From positions 1-5,574 of the forward strand of contig JAESTI010000347.1 of the NCBI GenBank assembly GCA_016763665.1: a stretch of DNA of 5,574 bases, given 5' to 3'. Both the position numbers and the translations under genes were made by a program. Source of the DNA: Bacteroidia bacterium. GTDB lineage: Bacteria > Bacteroidota > Bacteroidia > Flavobacteriales > NORP286. Under the pieces are notes generated by a model. The model ran no database searches, was not told where the DNA came from, and saw only the letters and a list, made by a program, of their open reading frames with translations. This document shows positions 5,266 through 5,574 of this stretch, one piece after another (the first letter of the stretch is position 1; every line of letters starts with the position of its first letter).

Positions 5266-5502
5266 CTACAAAAACCGCTTTCTAGAAAATGCTTTGCCTG
5301 AGCCAGATTTCAGGTATTTTTCAAATTCGTATGCCTTGTACTTGTTGAAAAAAGTAATGTACGTGACCAATTTTACTGGAAGACGCGAGCGGGTATAATT
5401 GATCTCGCCTTTGCTATGCCTGTGCATCCGATCATCAAGATCATTCGCACAACCCGTATAGGTCGTTCCATCATTGCATTTTAAAAGGTAGACTGACCAC
5501 AT
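5266..5502 (-). CDS. Small GIY-YIG endonuclease-domain protein, copy B
   Basis: A 78-residue paralogue of copy A, same strand, about 300 bp upstream in the direction of transcription. VYLL (4-7), YTGC (15-18), R25 (DDRMHRH) and E61 (EFEKYLKSGSG) are all kept. The 12 differences from copy A (for example I14T, P22L, K26M, V50T, S52F) avoid the presumed catalytic residues, which suggests that selection has preserved both proteins or that the duplication is fairly recent. The frame is open for a further 24 codons upstream to the window edge, through the repeat block, without another start codon inside the window; a longer N-terminus is possible but improbable given copy A. No cognate target or partner is visible. 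The function is unknown beyond the nuclease fold. Confidence 0.85.
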   Translation of the reverse strand: MWSVYLLKCNDGTTYTGCANDLDDRMHRHSKGEINYTRSRLPVKLVTYITFFNKYKAYEFEKYLKSGSGKAFSRKRFL

Positions 5503-5524
5503 GATGAATTGGGAATTTGTGATT

Positions 5525-5574
5525 TGTGGGCATTGCCCACCGAAGCCCGGGTTTTTTCTGGAGATAAGATTTGA
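5525..5574. repeat. 50-bp palindrome-containing repeat, copy 2 (may continue past window)
   Basis: This block is identical to 5141-5190 except for one base, including GTGGGC-ATT-GCCCAC (5526-5540), CCCGGG with a T-run, and TGGAGATAAGATTTGA at the window edge. It begins about 23 bp upstream of the copy B start codon. It could carry a 5'-leader hairpin of that gene or be a structural end of the duplicated unit. The match runs to the last base, so the true repeat length is unknown, although beyond 5190 the first copy may or may not continue to match. Confidence 0.75.

Noticed and set aside
5240..5330. Possible tRNA gene on the minus strand
   Set aside because: Only the T-arm-like part is present, its stem has a mismatch, and no complementary acceptor strand or anticodon arm lies at the right distance.
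4968..5574. CRISPR array suggested by repeated blocks
   Set aside because: Only two good copies, spaced by more than 300 bp with a gene between, with no regular spacer length and no cas genes.

Overview
The window reads as AT-rich chromosomal DNA from a member of the Bacteroidota, possibly the Cytophagales. The grounds are a SpoIIE-type phosphatase C-terminus, a MarR/pirin/YceI gene set, the lack of clear Shine-Dalgarno sequences before starts, a short GIY-YIG family and a palindromic interspersed repeat, all of which I associate with that phylum. The assignment is an inference; there is no rRNA or other marker gene.

Left part (1-3608). The window opens inside the end of a PP2C/SpoIIE-type phosphatase. 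A MarR-family repressor gene (449-898) follows, then a tight two-gene unit of a pirin-family cupin (969-1730) and a SAM-dependent O-methyltransferase (1735-2781), and then a secreted YceI-family protein (2923-3582). The same 26-bp site, 23 bases identical and sharing the 15-mer AACAAATGTCGTTTA, lies about 20-26 bp before both marR and the pirin gene. The simplest reading is that MarR binds both sites, controlling itself and the pirin-methyltransferase operon, probably in response to a small phenolic or quinone-like ligand. YceI has no copy of the site and seems to have its own promoter, but its lipid-binding fold suits the theme.

Middle part (3609-4730). A 130-bp palindromic, non-coding MITE-like element (3619-3748) has ends resembling IS1182-type ends. 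It is followed by an orphan response regulator (3953-4480) with a complete receiver domain but no DNA-binding output; it ends in one predicted transmembrane helix, so it looks like a membrane-tethered receiver. A 250-bp gap holds a terminator-like hairpin facing the minus strand.

Right part (4731-5574). Two minus-strand copies of a 78-residue GIY-YIG nuclease gene (66 of 78 residues identical) sit in tandem. Homology continues beyond the genes: a tRNA T-arm-like sequence follows each stop codon, and related palindrome-containing blocks precede the genes. A decayed third N-terminus lies between them, and one 50-bp block is present twice with a single difference. This is the most unusual part of the window: a small, repeatedly duplicated nuclease-plus-palindrome unit that may be, or may have been, mobile.
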